Source: Spirochaetaceae bacterium (GTDB lineage Bacteria; Spirochaetota; Leptospiria; Leptospirales; Leptonemataceae). From it: 64,000 nucleotides of DNA. Made by a program: the position numbers and the translations under genes. Positions 1-8,782 of the stretch are shown piece by piece; positions within the stretch are counted from its first letter, which is position 1, and each line of letters starts with the position of its first letter. Where the stretch lies: assembly GCA_002729885.1 (NCBI GenBank), contig PBUB01000002.1, positions 673,745 to 737,744 on the forward strand. The letters are read 5' to 3'. Below the pieces are notes generated by a model, which was not told where the DNA came from, searched no databases, and saw only the letters and a program-made list of their open reading frames with translations.

Positions 1-336
1 GAGTCCGGGCCAGGAGGTGGAGAATGTCATAAAGGCCACTTCTGGTATTCGGGCATGAATGATCAGTCCGCTACACATCAGGCAGGGTTCCAGAGTCGTG
101 ATCAAGATCGTGCGCGGCAGTCGCTCGGATCTCAGTGCTTTGCTGGCATATCGAATGGCCAGCAACTCAGCATGGGCGGAAGGATCTGCCAGTTCTATAA
201 TCTGATTACGGGCCTCCGATACAATAGTGCCGTGTTCATCGCACAGGACAGCACCAACCGGAGTTTCACCTTGTTCATACGCTTCGCGGGCTAGATCCAG
301 CGCTCGCTGGCAGGCAGTATCCGGAGGATATAGCAT
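1..336 (-). CDS. tadA: tRNA-specific adenosine deaminase TadA (partial, 3' end outside window)
   Basis: Converts A34 to inosine in the tRNA-Arg(ACG) wobble position. The frame is open from an ATG at 334-336 to the window edge, giving 112 residues. An in-frame TGA lies just upstream of the ATG. The zinc and catalytic residues of the cytidine/deoxycytidylate deaminase fold are visible: H55-A-E57, then P-C85-x-x-C88. The segment TPVGAV at about 25-30 is also typical of TadA. The C-terminal third is missing only because the window ends. TadA is favoured over guanine deaminase or CMP deaminase because of the short N-terminus and the PCLMC spacing. Confidence 0.88.
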   Translation of the reverse strand, partial: MLYPPDTACQRALDLAREAYEQGETPVGAVLCDEHGTIVSEARNQIIELADPSAHAELLAIRYASKALRSERLPRTILITTLEPCLMCSGLIIHARIPEVAFMTFSTSWPGL

Positions 337-377
337 GAAGTGTCAGGGTTTAACAGGCCGCGAAAGAAGTTCTAGCA

Positions 378-408
378 GAAAAAAGAAAGGCAGCCCCTGA
401 AGGCTGCC
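378..408 (-). terminator. Rho-independent terminator after the acyl-CoA dehydrogenase gene
   Basis: On the minus strand a 7-bp GC-rich stem (402-408 pairing with 389-395, loop 396-401) is followed by a T-rich run at 378-388. It lies just downstream of the dehydrogenase stop at 438 and upstream of tadA, so the two minus-strand genes are probably separate transcripts. Confidence 0.8.
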
Positions 409-437
409 CTCGATTGAAGCTGAGAATTTCGCTAAAT

Positions 438-1592
438 TTACAGCCCCAGACCTTTACCTGCGATGATTTCACGCATGATCTCGGAAGTTCCGGCATAGAT
501 GGACTGCACCCTTGCGTCCAGGAATGCCCGCGCGATGGGGTACTCGGTCATGTAGCCGTAGCCGCCGAAGAACTGGAGACACTCATCTACATGGCGCTTC
601 AGTAATTCTGAGCAGAGTAATTTCGCCTGGGATGCCTGAACGGTCACTTTCTCGCCTTTCATAAACTGGATAATCACCTGGTCCAGCATGGCTCGGGCGG
701 CCATCTGCTCGGTGTACATGTCAGCCAGTTTGAACTGAGTATTCTGAAATTTGCTGATTGATTTACCAAAAGCCTTTCTGGTCTTAACGTAGTCGACAGT
801 CATTTCCAGAGTAGCCTCGGCGGATCGCATATTGCTGATGGCCAGCACCAATCGCTCGGTGGCCAGTTCGCTCATCAGATAGCGAAATCCGTACCCTTCT
901 TTGCCGATGAGGTTCTCTTTGGGAACTTTGACATCGTTAAAAAACAGCTCGGAAGTATCCTGCGCATGGAGTCCAATTTTCTCCAGCTTGCGGCCTCGTT
1001 CGAAGCCTTCCATCCCGCGTTCAATTGCTAGCAGGGAGACCCCGTTCTGCCCGCGGGATGCATTGGTCTTCACAACAGTGATTACCAGATCCGATAGATA
1101 ACCGTTGGAGATAAAGGTCTTGGAACCGTTCACCAGGTAATGATCACCTTTATCCACGGCAGTGGTCTGGATTCCCGCCAGGTCGGAACCTGCATTGGGC
1201 TCGGTCATGGCCACGGCCAGGATTTTAGTTCCGTCCACTACACCTGGTAGCCATCGCTTCTTTTGCTCTTCGTTTGCATGGTGCAGGATGTAGGGAGCGA
1301 TTACGTCTGCATGCAGACTCACGAAGAAGCCGCTGGCGCCCACACGGGCCAATTCTTCGATAACAATTACGTTATAAAGAAAGTCCGCTTCGGCGGCTCC
1401 GTATTCCGCAGGAAAGTTAGGACAAATCATGCCGAGCTGACCGGCTTCTGCCCAGATTTCTCGGGGTACAATTTTATCTTTTTCCCATTGCTCGTGGTTG
1501 GGAGCAACCTTCTCGTTTACAAAATCCCGGACCATGTCCCGGAAAGTATTATGATCGTCTGTGTATGGTAGTTGACTGGGTAGTCCTTTCAT
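438..1592 (-). CDS. acyl-CoA dehydrogenase, long-chain/isovaleryl-like
   Basis: FAD-dependent alpha,beta-dehydrogenation of acyl-CoA in fatty-acid or branched-chain oxidation; electrons would pass to ETF. The start is set at the ATG giving 384 residues because a GAGG Shine-Dalgarno lies about 8 nt upstream. The frame itself is open 30 codons further. Family signatures are AMTEPNAGSD (about 128-137), a C-terminal GGYGYMTEYPIAR segment and IYAGTSEIM. The MCAD-type catalytic Glu position in the last motif is Ala. A Glu is present instead at E246 in ATERLVL, the place used by LCAD and isovaleryl-CoA dehydrogenase, so the enzyme should be active with that subfamily's chemistry. The exact substrate cannot be read from sequence. 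It is monocistronic, with its own terminator. Confidence 0.9.
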   Translation of the reverse strand: MKGLPSQLPYTDDHNTFRDMVRDFVNEKVAPNHEQWEKDKIVPREIWAEAGQLGMICPNFPAEYGAAEADFLYNVIVIEELARVGASGFFVSLHADVIAPYILHHANEEQKKRWLPGVVDGTKILAVAMTEPNAGSDLAGIQTTAVDKGDHYLVNGSKTFISNGYLSDLVITVVKTNASRGQNGVSLLAIERGMEGFERGRKLEKIGLHAQDTSELFFNDVKVPKENLIGKEGYGFRYLMSELATERLVLAISNMRSAEATLEMTVDYVKTRKAFGKSISKFQNTQFKLADMYTEQMAARAMLDQVIIQFMKGEKVTVQASQAKLLCSELLKRHVDECLQFFGGYGYMTEYPIARAFLDARVQSIYAGTSEIMREIIAGKGLGL

Positions 1593-1639
1593 ATGCCGCC
1601 TCTTTTCTGGCTTTGTCCTCCAGGACGCGCCAGGTTGTA

Positions 1640-1655
1640 TTGACTCAAAAGTCAA
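1640..1655. promoter_or_regulatory. inverted repeat upstream of the acyl-CoA dehydrogenase, candidate operator
   Basis: TTGACT and AGTCAA form a perfect 6-bp inverted repeat with a 4-nt spacer, 48 bp before the chosen start codon. A partly overlapping CAAAAGT/ACTTTTG pairing extends it. The size and place fit a TetR- or FadR-type fatty-acid regulator site, but no regulator is encoded nearby and I see no convincing -10 box. Confidence 0.3.
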
Positions 1656-1706
1656 CTTTTGGCCGGCCGCACTTTCTGCCAAGAAATATAAAAACCTGAC
1701 ACCCGG

Positions 1707-3296
1707 TCAGAACTCGAACATGGTACCGCTGAGGAATCGGCGAAAGACTTCATATTTGCGCAGGCCAAAAATACGATTTCGATTCTTGCGAATCCATTCA
1801 TCCTGTTGCAGATATCCGCCTCCGGGCTGCTCCTTCTTGCGCATCTCGACACCCCGGGCATAGAGGGCACGAAATTCCTTACGAATCATCTCCAGTGTGC
1901 GAGAGTACGTCAGGTAAGAATCCACCTGCTCTCCATTGATATCGCGAAATCGTTCGGTCCACCATTCAATGAGTATTTTTCGAATGAGCGTTTCCGGATA
2001 CTCTCGACGAATCTGACTCTGTTCATCGATTCGAAATACGTCTCCGATATTTCGCTGTCGCAGGGTGGCGATGAGGATACGAAAGACTACATTGGGGCCG
2101 CTGTGGTACAGAAAAACATCCGGGTGCAAAAGACCTGGAAAATCTGCTGTAATCATTGCCCTGGTTTCTTCGTTCAGGATCTTTTCGATGAGGTCTATGT
2201 AGGCTTCCAGATGGGATGCCCCGGATCCCTTTTTCACCATAGCGCCGGAGGGAGTGAGGCTGGATGGCTGATCCTCCGGTCGAAGCACAACCAGGAATGC
2301 ATCTTTGAACTCCTCCAGACCGTTGCGATAATCCTGCACGGCGATTTCCATGCTGTAATCCCTGGACCTGTTCCAGTCCCGGCTACCCAGAATGGGAACT
2401 GCATACAGACTGGCCCTGTGGATTCTACGCTCCCTGGTTTCCAGGATGATACTGCGAGCGATTGATACAGATGGTGGTCCGGATTCGTCCTCTTCCTCCT
2501 GGACGGTGGTCTCAGTCTTTTTTTCTTCCTGGGCCCCTTCGGGTCGGGCCAGAGCTTCCAGGGTATATTCAACGTTCGCATCGTAGCTCAGGTCGATTCT
2601 GTATCCACCGGTGACTGAATCTCGTTGCTCTCGATTGACCTGGATGTAGCGATAAAGAGCTCCCAGGAAACTTTCGGTGCTTCGAATTAGCTTTTGCACT
2701 GGTTCCAGGTAATCTGTTTCCAGCCCGCGAACCAGGCGACGAGTTTCATGAATGACCGAGAAGGTATCGATTAGCTTATTGATGTTTCTCCATATCTCTC
2801 TGGATTTCTCGTTAAAGGTCTTGATCTTCTCATAGAATCTCTTCAGTTTTACGAAGTTTATTTCATTCTGACCGGTCTGTTCCTGAAAGTACTTTCTTAC
2901 CTGGCGTGTGGCTTCACGGGTAAGTGTTTCATCCGCTGCGGTTTCAACATATACTCGGTAAGCTTTTCTTAATGCATCGATGTCCTTTTTTAGATCTTCG
3001 CTATATTGCTCGATGACCGATCTGGTCCCATCTTCCAGGCCGGGGGCAAAGAGCCGTTCCAGAATTAGATTGGCCGTGGAAATATGAGGGCGAAGTACCA
3101 TTTCCACAGGTCGCAGAAAAAGCTGAACATCTTCATCTGTTTTGTTTTCCGGGGGTCTTTCTACGGTCCGAGTGGCACTGGAAAGAAAGGCTGCTTCCTC
3201 GGCCCGAGCCAGAGTATCCATCTGAAAGGGTTGCGAAAGAACCTTTTCCAGATCTTCATCGGTTTGCTCCCTGGATTTTTCTTCCTGATCGGCCAC
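1707..3296 (-). CDS. hypothetical protein, 529 aa, soluble, helical
   Basis: I do not recognise this protein. It has no signal peptide or membrane segment and is rich in charged residues. Residues 60-215 look mostly alpha-helical, with heptad-like stretches such as the region around EINFVKLKRFYEKIKTF, and an acidic low-complexity linker follows at about 255-272. The C-terminal half (280-529) is better ordered and ends in an Arg-rich segment before FLSGTMFEF. It lies between ftsH and the acyl-CoA dehydrogenase on the same strand. A strong hairpin at 3483-3514 separates it from ftsH, so it probably has its own promoter in 3297-3480. Codon use matches its neighbours. A structural or scaffold role is possible but unsupported. 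Confidence 0.8.
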   Translation of the reverse strand: MADQEEKSREQTDEDLEKVLSQPFQMDTLARAEEAAFLSSATRTVERPPENKTDEDVQLFLRPVEMVLRPHISTANLILERLFAPGLEDGTRSVIEQYSEDLKKDIDALRKAYRVYVETAADETLTREATRQVRKYFQEQTGQNEINFVKLKRFYEKIKTFNEKSREIWRNINKLIDTFSVIHETRRLVRGLETDYLEPVQKLIRSTESFLGALYRYIQVNREQRDSVTGGYRIDLSYDANVEYTLEALARPEGAQEEKKTETTVQEEEDESGPPSVSIARSIILETRERRIHRASLYAVPILGSRDWNRSRDYSMEIAVQDYRNGLEEFKDAFLVVLRPEDQPSSLTPSGAMVKKGSGASHLEAYIDLIEKILNEETRAMITADFPGLLHPDVFLYHSGPNVVFRILIATLRQRNIGDVFRIDEQSQIRREYPETLIRKILIEWWTERFRDINGEQVDSYLTYSRTLEMIRKEFRALYARGVEMRKKEQPGGGYLQQDEWIRKNRNRIFGLRKYEVFRRFLSGTMFEF

Positions 3297-3482
3297 TGGC
3301 TTTATTTTCGATGGTTAGTGCTGCCAGGGCAAGGAAAAAGCGGAACTTCAATTCAAGACGGATTGGGACCCAGTATGCACATTGAAGGGTTGCCTGCCTT
3401 CCCGGGCAAATCCAGGCGCGGGTCTGGAAAAGTTATCGAAGCCAGCGCCGGGTAGATAGCATGGAGAAACATTGGCCGGGAA

Positions 3483-3514
3483 CAAGAAACCCGGAATGAA
3501 TTCCGGGTTTCTTG
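3483..3514 (-). terminator. long perfect hairpin downstream of ftsH
   Basis: A 15-bp perfect inverted repeat (3483-3497 with 3500-3514) has only two unpaired bases between its arms. It lies 81 bp past the ftsH stop and before the 529-residue gene on the same strand. The arms end in TTTCTTG on either strand, so it may terminate in both directions. The rest of 3297-3595 shows no gene. Confidence 0.65.
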
Positions 3515-3595
3515 AGAGACAAAGGTTGGCGTTTGGCGCAGATGCAGGTCCGGGGCATCAGAAGCCAGGTTTCGCTATGTGCGCGCCGAGAGGCC

Positions 3596-5620
3596 TCAGG
3601 TGGCCGGCGCCGGGGAGTGACCGCCGCCCAGTCCTGGAAGATCCTGTCCACCTTCATGATGATCTGGATGGCTCAGTCTTCGCTGATTTTCCGAGGCCAG
3701 GTCGCCTACAATTGTGTTCAGTTCTTCGCCGGTAACGGTCTCTTTATCCAGGAGCTCTTTTGCGATTCGTTCCAGCTTGTCCTTGTGCTCTTTTAGAAGC
3801 TTTCTACCTTTCTGAAGCTGATCATCTACGATTCGACGAATTTCCGAATCAATGGTGGCTGCGGTTTCATCGCTGAAGCTTTTTCCGGAAGATACATCCC
3901 TTCCAACAAATACGCTGTCATTGTTGGTGGAGTAGTTTATCGTTCCCAGCTTCTCGGACATTCCCCATTCGCATACCATACGCCTGGCAATATTCGTAGC
4001 TCCGCGAATATCGTCGGATGCACCGGTGGACGTATCGTCGTAGATGAGTTCTTCAGCCAGATAACCGCCCATGGCAACACAGATTCGGTCATGCCAGTAG
4101 CGACTGGGTTCGGAATGCTTGTCTTTCTCGGGCAGCATCATGGTGACACCCAGAGCGCGCCCCCGAGGAACAATCGTTACCTTGTACACCGGGTCGGCGT
4201 AGGGGAGCAGGGTGCCCAGAAGAGCGTGGCCCGCTTCATGATAGGCTGTGGCTTCTTTTTCCTGAGGAGTCATGAAGAAGCTTCGTCGCTCGGGTCCCAT
4301 AAGAACCTTATCCTTGGCCTCTTCCATTTCATCCTGGGTTACTCGTTTCTTGCCTTTTCTGGCAGCCAGCAAAGCTGCTTCGTTAATCAGATTGGCAAGA
4401 TCCGCACCGGTAAACCCGGGGGTTCCTCGAGCGATTTTGGAGAGAGATACATCCGAAGTAAGAGGGATTTTCTTGGCATGGATTCTTAGAATCGCCTCTC
4501 GACCCTTAACATCCGGAGCGTCTACCACTACCTGACGGTCAAAGCGACCGGGTCGGAGCAGGGCAGGGTCCAATACGTCCGCACGGTTGGTGGCCGCCAT
4601 TACGATCACACCTTCGTTCTCTTCGAAGCCATCCATCTCTACCAGCATCTGGTTCAGGGTCTGTTCACGTTCATCGTGACCACCGCCCAGACCGGCGCCT
4701 CGAAGTCTACCTACGGCATCGATCTCATCAATAAATACAATACAGGGAGCATTCTTTTTTGCCTGATCGAACAGATCTCGAACTCGGCTGGCTCCCACGC
4801 CAACGAACATTTCCACAAAGTCGGATCCTGAAATACTGTAGAAGGGAACTCCTGCCTCACCAGCTACGGCTCGTGCGATGAGAGTCTTACCGGTTCCGGG
4901 AGGGCCTACCAGTAGAACGCCTTTGGGAATCTTGGCACCAATGGTTTGAAACTTCTTGGGATCTTTGAGGAAGTCTACAACCTCAACCAGCTCTTCCTTG
5001 GCTTCGTCGCAGCCTGCAACGTCCAGGAAGGTTACTCTGGTTTTTCCTTCTGCATGCAGCTTGGCTTTGTTTTTGCCAAAGGACATGGCACGGTTTCCCG
5101 TACTCTGGATCTGCCTCATCATAAAGATCCAGAGAAGGGCAATGATGATGACCACCGGGATCATCTGGGCCATGGTAATTAGAAAACTGGATTCTTCCGG
5201 GTTTACCAGCTTGTAGTTTATGTTATTCTTATCCAGTTGCTCCAGAAGTCCGTTGTCCAGGAGGCCGGGCACCGATTCCACTTCGAAAGGAACGGTCTTT
5301 TCTTTCATTCGTTCCGGATCTTCGTTGGTGATTTCTACACCATCCTTTAGATAACGTCCCTGAATCTTGCGAGGACCGATTTTGAGAACAAAGCTATCAT
5401 CGGTGGGATTGGGATTGTCCTTCTGATACTTGATCCCTCCGGTATAGATGCGACCATAGCGCTCCTGGCCGTCCGGGGTGAGCATCTTTTTGAATTGGGA
5501 ATAGGTGATTTTTTCCGGCGTTTCTTGCCCCGGAAAGATCCCGTTTTGACCCTGAAAGAAAAAGAGAATGATGATAATTCCCAGAAACAGGAACAGGAAG
5601 TACTTAAAGTTTTTGTTCAT
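3596..5620 (-). CDS. ftsH: ATP-dependent zinc metalloprotease FtsH
   Basis: Membrane-anchored AAA+ protease that degrades misassembled membrane proteins and regulatory substrates. The order is: TM1 at 7-23, a periplasmic region to about 148, TM2 at 152-168, then the AAA module. Walker A is GPPGTGKT (239-246), Walker B is IVFIDEID (294-301), the second region of homology is at about 340-362, and the zinc site is HEAGH (461-465). At 674 residues it is of normal length. The final 25 residues are a His/Gly/Pro-rich tail with no known role. It is the last gene of the pth-ftsH end of the housekeeping cluster, 55 bp after pth, and ends before the hairpin at 3483-3514. Confidence 0.97.
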   Translation of the reverse strand: MNKNFKYFLFLFLGIIIILFFFQGQNGIFPGQETPEKITYSQFKKMLTPDGQERYGRIYTGGIKYQKDNPNPTDDSFVLKIGPRKIQGRYLKDGVEITNEDPERMKEKTVPFEVESVPGLLDNGLLEQLDKNNINYKLVNPEESSFLITMAQMIPVVIIIALLWIFMMRQIQSTGNRAMSFGKNKAKLHAEGKTRVTFLDVAGCDEAKEELVEVVDFLKDPKKFQTIGAKIPKGVLLVGPPGTGKTLIARAVAGEAGVPFYSISGSDFVEMFVGVGASRVRDLFDQAKKNAPCIVFIDEIDAVGRLRGAGLGGGHDEREQTLNQMLVEMDGFEENEGVIVMAATNRADVLDPALLRPGRFDRQVVVDAPDVKGREAILRIHAKKIPLTSDVSLSKIARGTPGFTGADLANLINEAALLAARKGKKRVTQDEMEEAKDKVLMGPERRSFFMTPQEKEATAYHEAGHALLGTLLPYADPVYKVTIVPRGRALGVTMMLPEKDKHSEPSRYWHDRICVAMGGYLAEELIYDDTSTGASDDIRGATNIARRMVCEWGMSEKLGTINYSTNNDSVFVGRDVSSGKSFSDETAATIDSEIRRIVDDQLQKGRKLLKEHKDKLERIAKELLDKETVTGEELNTIVGDLASENQRRLSHPDHHEGGQDLPGLGGGHSPAPAT

Positions 5621-5675
5621 AGGGAAGCCTGTAGACTTAGATCAGTATAGACAGCACCGGAAGGAGCGTCAATTT

Positions 5676-6239
5676 CTAAAGGCGGAATTTTTCCACCACT
5701 TCGTCGATGTCACCCTGGGTGATGGATCGAATGGCGGCCTCTGCATCGTTGATGATATTGATGAGCTGCACGTTTTCCAGAGGATCGAATTCCTGGTTCA
5801 CGTACTGCTCTCGCTTCTTTTTGGCCGCACTTTTTCCTACAATGCCCACACGAACCCGGATGAAGTTCGGGGATTTTAGAGCAATGGCAAGATTGTCAAT
5901 GCCAGGGTGGCCGTGGTTCACACCACCCTGTTCTACAACGATTTTGCCCAGATCCAGGGCGAAATCGTCCATAATAACTATGATATCCTCTGGCTTGATT
6001 CGCAGGAAGGAAGCTATATACAACGCTGCCTCCCCGGCGAGCTCGGCATAGGTCTGGGGCTTCAGAAGTACAACCTCTTCGCCCTCAAACTCTCCGCGCC
6101 CGATCAGGGATTTCTTTTTCTTGGTGCGAATATCTATGTTATTGTTATTGGCGATTACATCAAGGATCTTGAAGCCAATGTTTGACCTCCGATTGATGTA
6201 CTTTTCCCCGGGATTTCCCAGGCCAATAATCAGCTTCAT
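5676..6239 (-). CDS. pth: peptidyl-tRNA hydrolase (Pth) family protein lacking the catalytic His
   Basis: By family and place (rplY-pth-ftsH) this is bacterial Pth, which frees tRNA from peptidyl-tRNA. The 187-residue length is normal and GLGNPG (6-11) is intact. Several active-site residues are changed: the general-base His of the usual TRHNxGF motif is Ser19 (RRSNIGF, codon TCA at 6183-6185), and the Met-Asn of the TYMN motif is Ala65-Glu66. In GHNG the Asn is Pro (GHPG). The conserved Asp of the DD motif and the His of GHPG remain. The reading frame is clean, so this is not a frameshift artefact. It may act through other residues, be non-catalytic, or have been replaced by another hydrolase. 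Family assignment is firm; activity is doubtful. Confidence 0.85.
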   Translation of the reverse strand: MKLIIGLGNPGEKYINRRSNIGFKILDVIANNNNIDIRTKKKKSLIGRGEFEGEEVVLLKPQTYAELAGEAALYIASFLRIKPEDIIVIMDDFALDLGKIVVEQGGVNHGHPGIDNLAIALKSPNFIRVRVGIVGKSAAKKKREQYVNQEFDPLENVQLINIINDAEAAIRSITQGDIDEVVEKFRL

Positions 6240-6253
6240 AGACTACCCTCGAA

Positions 6254-6859
6254 TCAGGCTTCAGCTGTTGCTTCAGCTTCGCCCGGTTCCTTGTCCGCCA
6301 TTACAGTCATTCTGGATTGTGCGATCTTGCAGATGATAGGATTACCTTTCATCATAACATCCCAATCGCCAGGAATATCCAGATCTTTCAGGTGGATTTG
6401 CCCGCCTACCTGCAGATTTGTAATGTCCACTTCGATTCTCTCTTTCAGAGATCCCGGTGGAGTGCGCACTCGCAGCTGACGAATGTAATGCTCCAGTGCA
6501 CCGCCGGCCTTAACTCCGCGAGCGAAGCCTTTAGTTTCTACAGGAACATTCACTCGTAGCTTCTGAGAAGGGTTGATTCTATACAGATCTACGTGCAGAA
6601 CATCGCCGGAAACTGGATGGCGCTGGATTTCTTTTGCCAGTACCTTTACGGCGCCTTCGCCTTCTACTTCCAGCGCAATCTCGGAGCTCTGACGCAGGCC
6701 GGATTGAATCAAGCGATCAAAGTCTTTTGCATCCAGTTCCAGAGCTTCTGACTTTCCGCTTCCAATTAGATTGGCAGGTACTTTACCTGCAACACGGCTT
6801 CGACGAGCGACGTTCTTTCCTCTTCCATCGCGCTTGGTTGCTGCAATTTTTCTTTCCAT
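6254..6859 (-). CDS. rplY: 50S ribosomal protein L25, long CTC-type form
   Basis: Binds 5S rRNA in the large subunit. At 201 residues it has the L25 N-terminal beta-barrel (1-90; the ATKRDGRGKNVARRSR start is typical) and the CTC-type C-terminal domain (95-190). A short acidic tail of about 12 residues ends in EAEATAEA. The start is supported by an AGGT sequence just upstream. It lies between prs and pth, the same order as the glmU-prs-ctc-pth run known in Bacillus. Confidence 0.95.
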   Translation of the reverse strand: MERKIAATKRDGRGKNVARRSRVAGKVPANLIGSGKSEALELDAKDFDRLIQSGLRQSSEIALEVEGEGAVKVLAKEIQRHPVSGDVLHVDLYRINPSQKLRVNVPVETKGFARGVKAGGALEHYIRQLRVRTPPGSLKERIEVDITNLQVGGQIHLKDLDIPGDWDVMMKGNPIICKIAQSRMTVMADKEPGEAEATAEA

Positions 6860-6916
6860 TTTTTTACCTCGAATGATTTCCTGAGTGCTATTCTATTCGC
6901 TGCAGAGCCCCTTCTC

Positions 6917-7855
6917 TTAAAGAAAGAGGGAACTAACAGACTCCTCGTTGTGTATTCTGCGAATCGCTTCGCCTACCAGTCCGGCCACCGAAAGTTGAGT
7001 GATCTTATCGATCCTTTTGGATTCCGGAAGCTGGATACTATTCGTAAATATTACTTCATCTATTGAGCTATCTTTCAGACGTTCTACCGCCGGTCCGGAC
7101 AGCACAGCATGCGTGGCCGCTGCCATGACCGATGTAGCTCCATTTTCTTTCAATGCGGAGGCGGCCTTGGTAATGGTTCCGCCGGTATCGATCATATCAT
7201 CAAATAGGATACAGTTTCGGTCTTTGACCTCTCCAATTACATGCATCACCTCGGAAACATTGGCCCGGGGACGTCTTTTATCAATAATGGCCAGGCCTGC
7301 TCCGATCTGACGCGCCAGGAATCGGGCACGTTCTACCCCGCCTGAATCTGGAGAAACCACCACCGGATCCTGAAGCTTCTTTTCGTTAAGATACTTCACA
7401 AATACCGGCGCTGCATACAGATGATCCACAGGCACTTTGAAAAATCCCTGGATTTGATCCGCATGCAGATCCATAGTCAGCAATCGATTGGGCCCCATGG
7501 ATTCGATGAGGTCTGCAGCCACTCGTGCTGAGATGGGTACCCGGGGCTCGCTCTTGCGATCCTGGCGACCATAGCCGTAGTAAGGAATCACTGCTGTAAT
7601 TCGCTTGGCACTGGCCCGACGAATGGCATCCAGCATCAGAAAGAGTTCCATTAAATGATCGTTGGCCGGCTCTGAAGTGGGCTGAACAATAAATACATCC
7701 CGACCGCGAATATTCTCTTCGATCTTAACAGAAATCTCTCCATCGGAGAACTTCTTGATTGTGGCTACGCTCAGACGAGTACCCAGATACTGCGCAATTT
7801 CCCCTGCCAGTTCCTGGTTGGCGCTTCCTGAAAAAATTAGTAGTTCGTAGCTCAT
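6917..7855 (-). CDS. prs: ribose-phosphate pyrophosphokinase
   Basis: Makes PRPP from ribose 5-phosphate and ATP for purine, pyrimidine, His and NAD synthesis. The start giving 312 residues is preferred because GGGAG lies just upstream and the length is standard; an ATG 11 codons earlier lies only 4 nt after the glmU stop. Visible signatures include the flexible loop around [11 protein letters not shown], the divalent-metal and PRPP-binding segment [13 protein letters not shown], and the PRPP loop [12 protein letters not shown]. It sits between glmU and rplY, probably in one transcript. Confidence 0.96.
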   Translation of the reverse strand: MSYELLIFSGSANQELAGEIAQYLGTRLSVATIKKFSDGEISVKIEENIRGRDVFIVQPTSEPANDHLMELFLMLDAIRRASAKRITAVIPYYGYGRQDRKSEPRVPISARVAADLIESMGPNRLLTMDLHADQIQGFFKVPVDHLYAAPVFVKYLNEKKLQDPVVVSPDSGGVERARFLARQIGAGLAIIDKRRPRANVSEVMHVIGEVKDRNCILFDDMIDTGGTITKAASALKENGATSVMAAATHAVLSGPAVERLKDSSIDEVIFTNSIQLPESKRIDKITQLSVAGLVGEAIRRIHNEESVSSLFL

Positions 7856-7891
7856 ATCTCCCGCCCGATTTTCCGCTGAATCCAGCATGGT

Positions 7892-8677
7892 TCAGGATCC
7901 GCTTACGGCTCTTTGCCCTGCATGAAATCGATTGTATTTTTCTTCCAGGATGGCCAGTTCATCCACTGTATTGGCACCCAGAGTCTGGTCTGTATCGTTT
8001 AGAATGAGGGTGCCTATTTTACGATCCTGGCCCCGGTACACCTGAACGGCATCCGGTAGATAGTATTCATTTTGCTTATTGCTGGAATCTATGCGAGTGA
8101 GGATCTCAAAGATTCCAGGGGATTCAAAAATATAGGTACCTGCATTGGATTCTTTGATCTTTCGAATTTCATCGTCCGCATCCTTTTCTTCCACAATACG
8201 TTCCAGAAATCCATCTGCATCGCGAACCAGGCGACCATAACCAGTGGGATCCGGCTGAACGGAGGAGAGCACACAGGCGGCCACATCCTGGGATTCCTGA
8301 GCATGAAAAAGCTGCTCGAATGTTTCTGGCTGAATCAAAGGCATATCGCCGGAGGTTACCAGCAGAGTTCCGGATTCATTGCCGATGGCTTCTCTTGCGG
8401 CCAGAAGGGCATGGGCTGTTCCCTTTTGCTCCTTTTGTTCAGCGAAAACTACCTGAGGATATTCCTTCAGATCGATGCGGCTTTTCACTTCTTCCTGGCG
8501 ATAGCCTACCACGACTGCAATCTTACTTAGATTCAATGATTTCAGGTTTTCCAGCACATGCTGGATCATCGGCTTGCCCGCAACAGACAGAGCTACCTTG
8601 GGCAGTTCGGATTTCATCCGGGTGCCTTTGCCGGCGGCCAGAATAACGGCCATTCGATTTGAGGAGGTAGATGCCAT
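7892..8677 (-). CDS. glmU: GlmU-type N-acetylglucosamine-1-phosphate uridylyltransferase, single domain
   Basis: The 261 residues cover only the nucleotidyltransferase half of GlmU, which forms UDP-GlcNAc from UTP and GlcNAc-1-P for peptidoglycan and LPS. The signature AAGKGTRM-KSELPK (about 13-26) is intact, as are the GTAHAL and TSGDMPL motifs. The left-handed beta-helix acetyltransferase domain is absent: the frame ends cleanly and prs follows after 36 bp, so this is a true short form and not a truncation. The GlcN-1-P acetyltransferase step must be done elsewhere. Other NTP-sugar transferases are possible, but the glmU-prs-rplY order supports this call. Confidence 0.85.
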   Translation of the reverse strand: MASTSSNRMAVILAAGKGTRMKSELPKVALSVAGKPMIQHVLENLKSLNLSKIAVVVGYRQEEVKSRIDLKEYPQVVFAEQKEQKGTAHALLAAREAIGNESGTLLVTSGDMPLIQPETFEQLFHAQESQDVAACVLSSVQPDPTGYGRLVRDADGFLERIVEEKDADDEIRKIKESNAGTYIFESPGIFEILTRIDSSNKQNEYYLPDAVQVYRGQDRKIGTLILNDTDQTLGANTVDELAILEEKYNRFHAGQRAVSGS

Positions 8678-8703
8678 GCGCTAACCAGTCGAGCGGGAAG
8701 ATG

Positions 8704-8775
8704 CTGGGCCGGGAGGATTCGAACCTCCGTATGTCGATACCAAAAACCGATGCCTTACCGCTTGGCGACGGCCCA
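8704..8775 (-). tRNA. tRNA-Gln (anticodon TTG)
   Basis: A 72-nt cloverleaf on the minus strand: acceptor TGGGCCG pairs with CGGCCCA, the discriminator is G, the D-stem is GCC/GGC, and the T-arm loop is TTCGAAT. The anticodon stem TCGGT/ATCGA contains one G-T wobble. The anticodon loop TTTTGGT reads TTG. The 3' CCA is not encoded (CAT follows). It lies between ispE and glmU on the same strand, so it is likely processed from their mRNA. Confidence 0.96.
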
Positions 8776-8782
8776 ATATGTT

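Noticed and set aside
7892..8677. Idea that glmU is a truncated pseudogene
   Set aside because: The frame ends cleanly, all transferase motifs are intact and prs follows closely; a one-domain form is the simpler reading.
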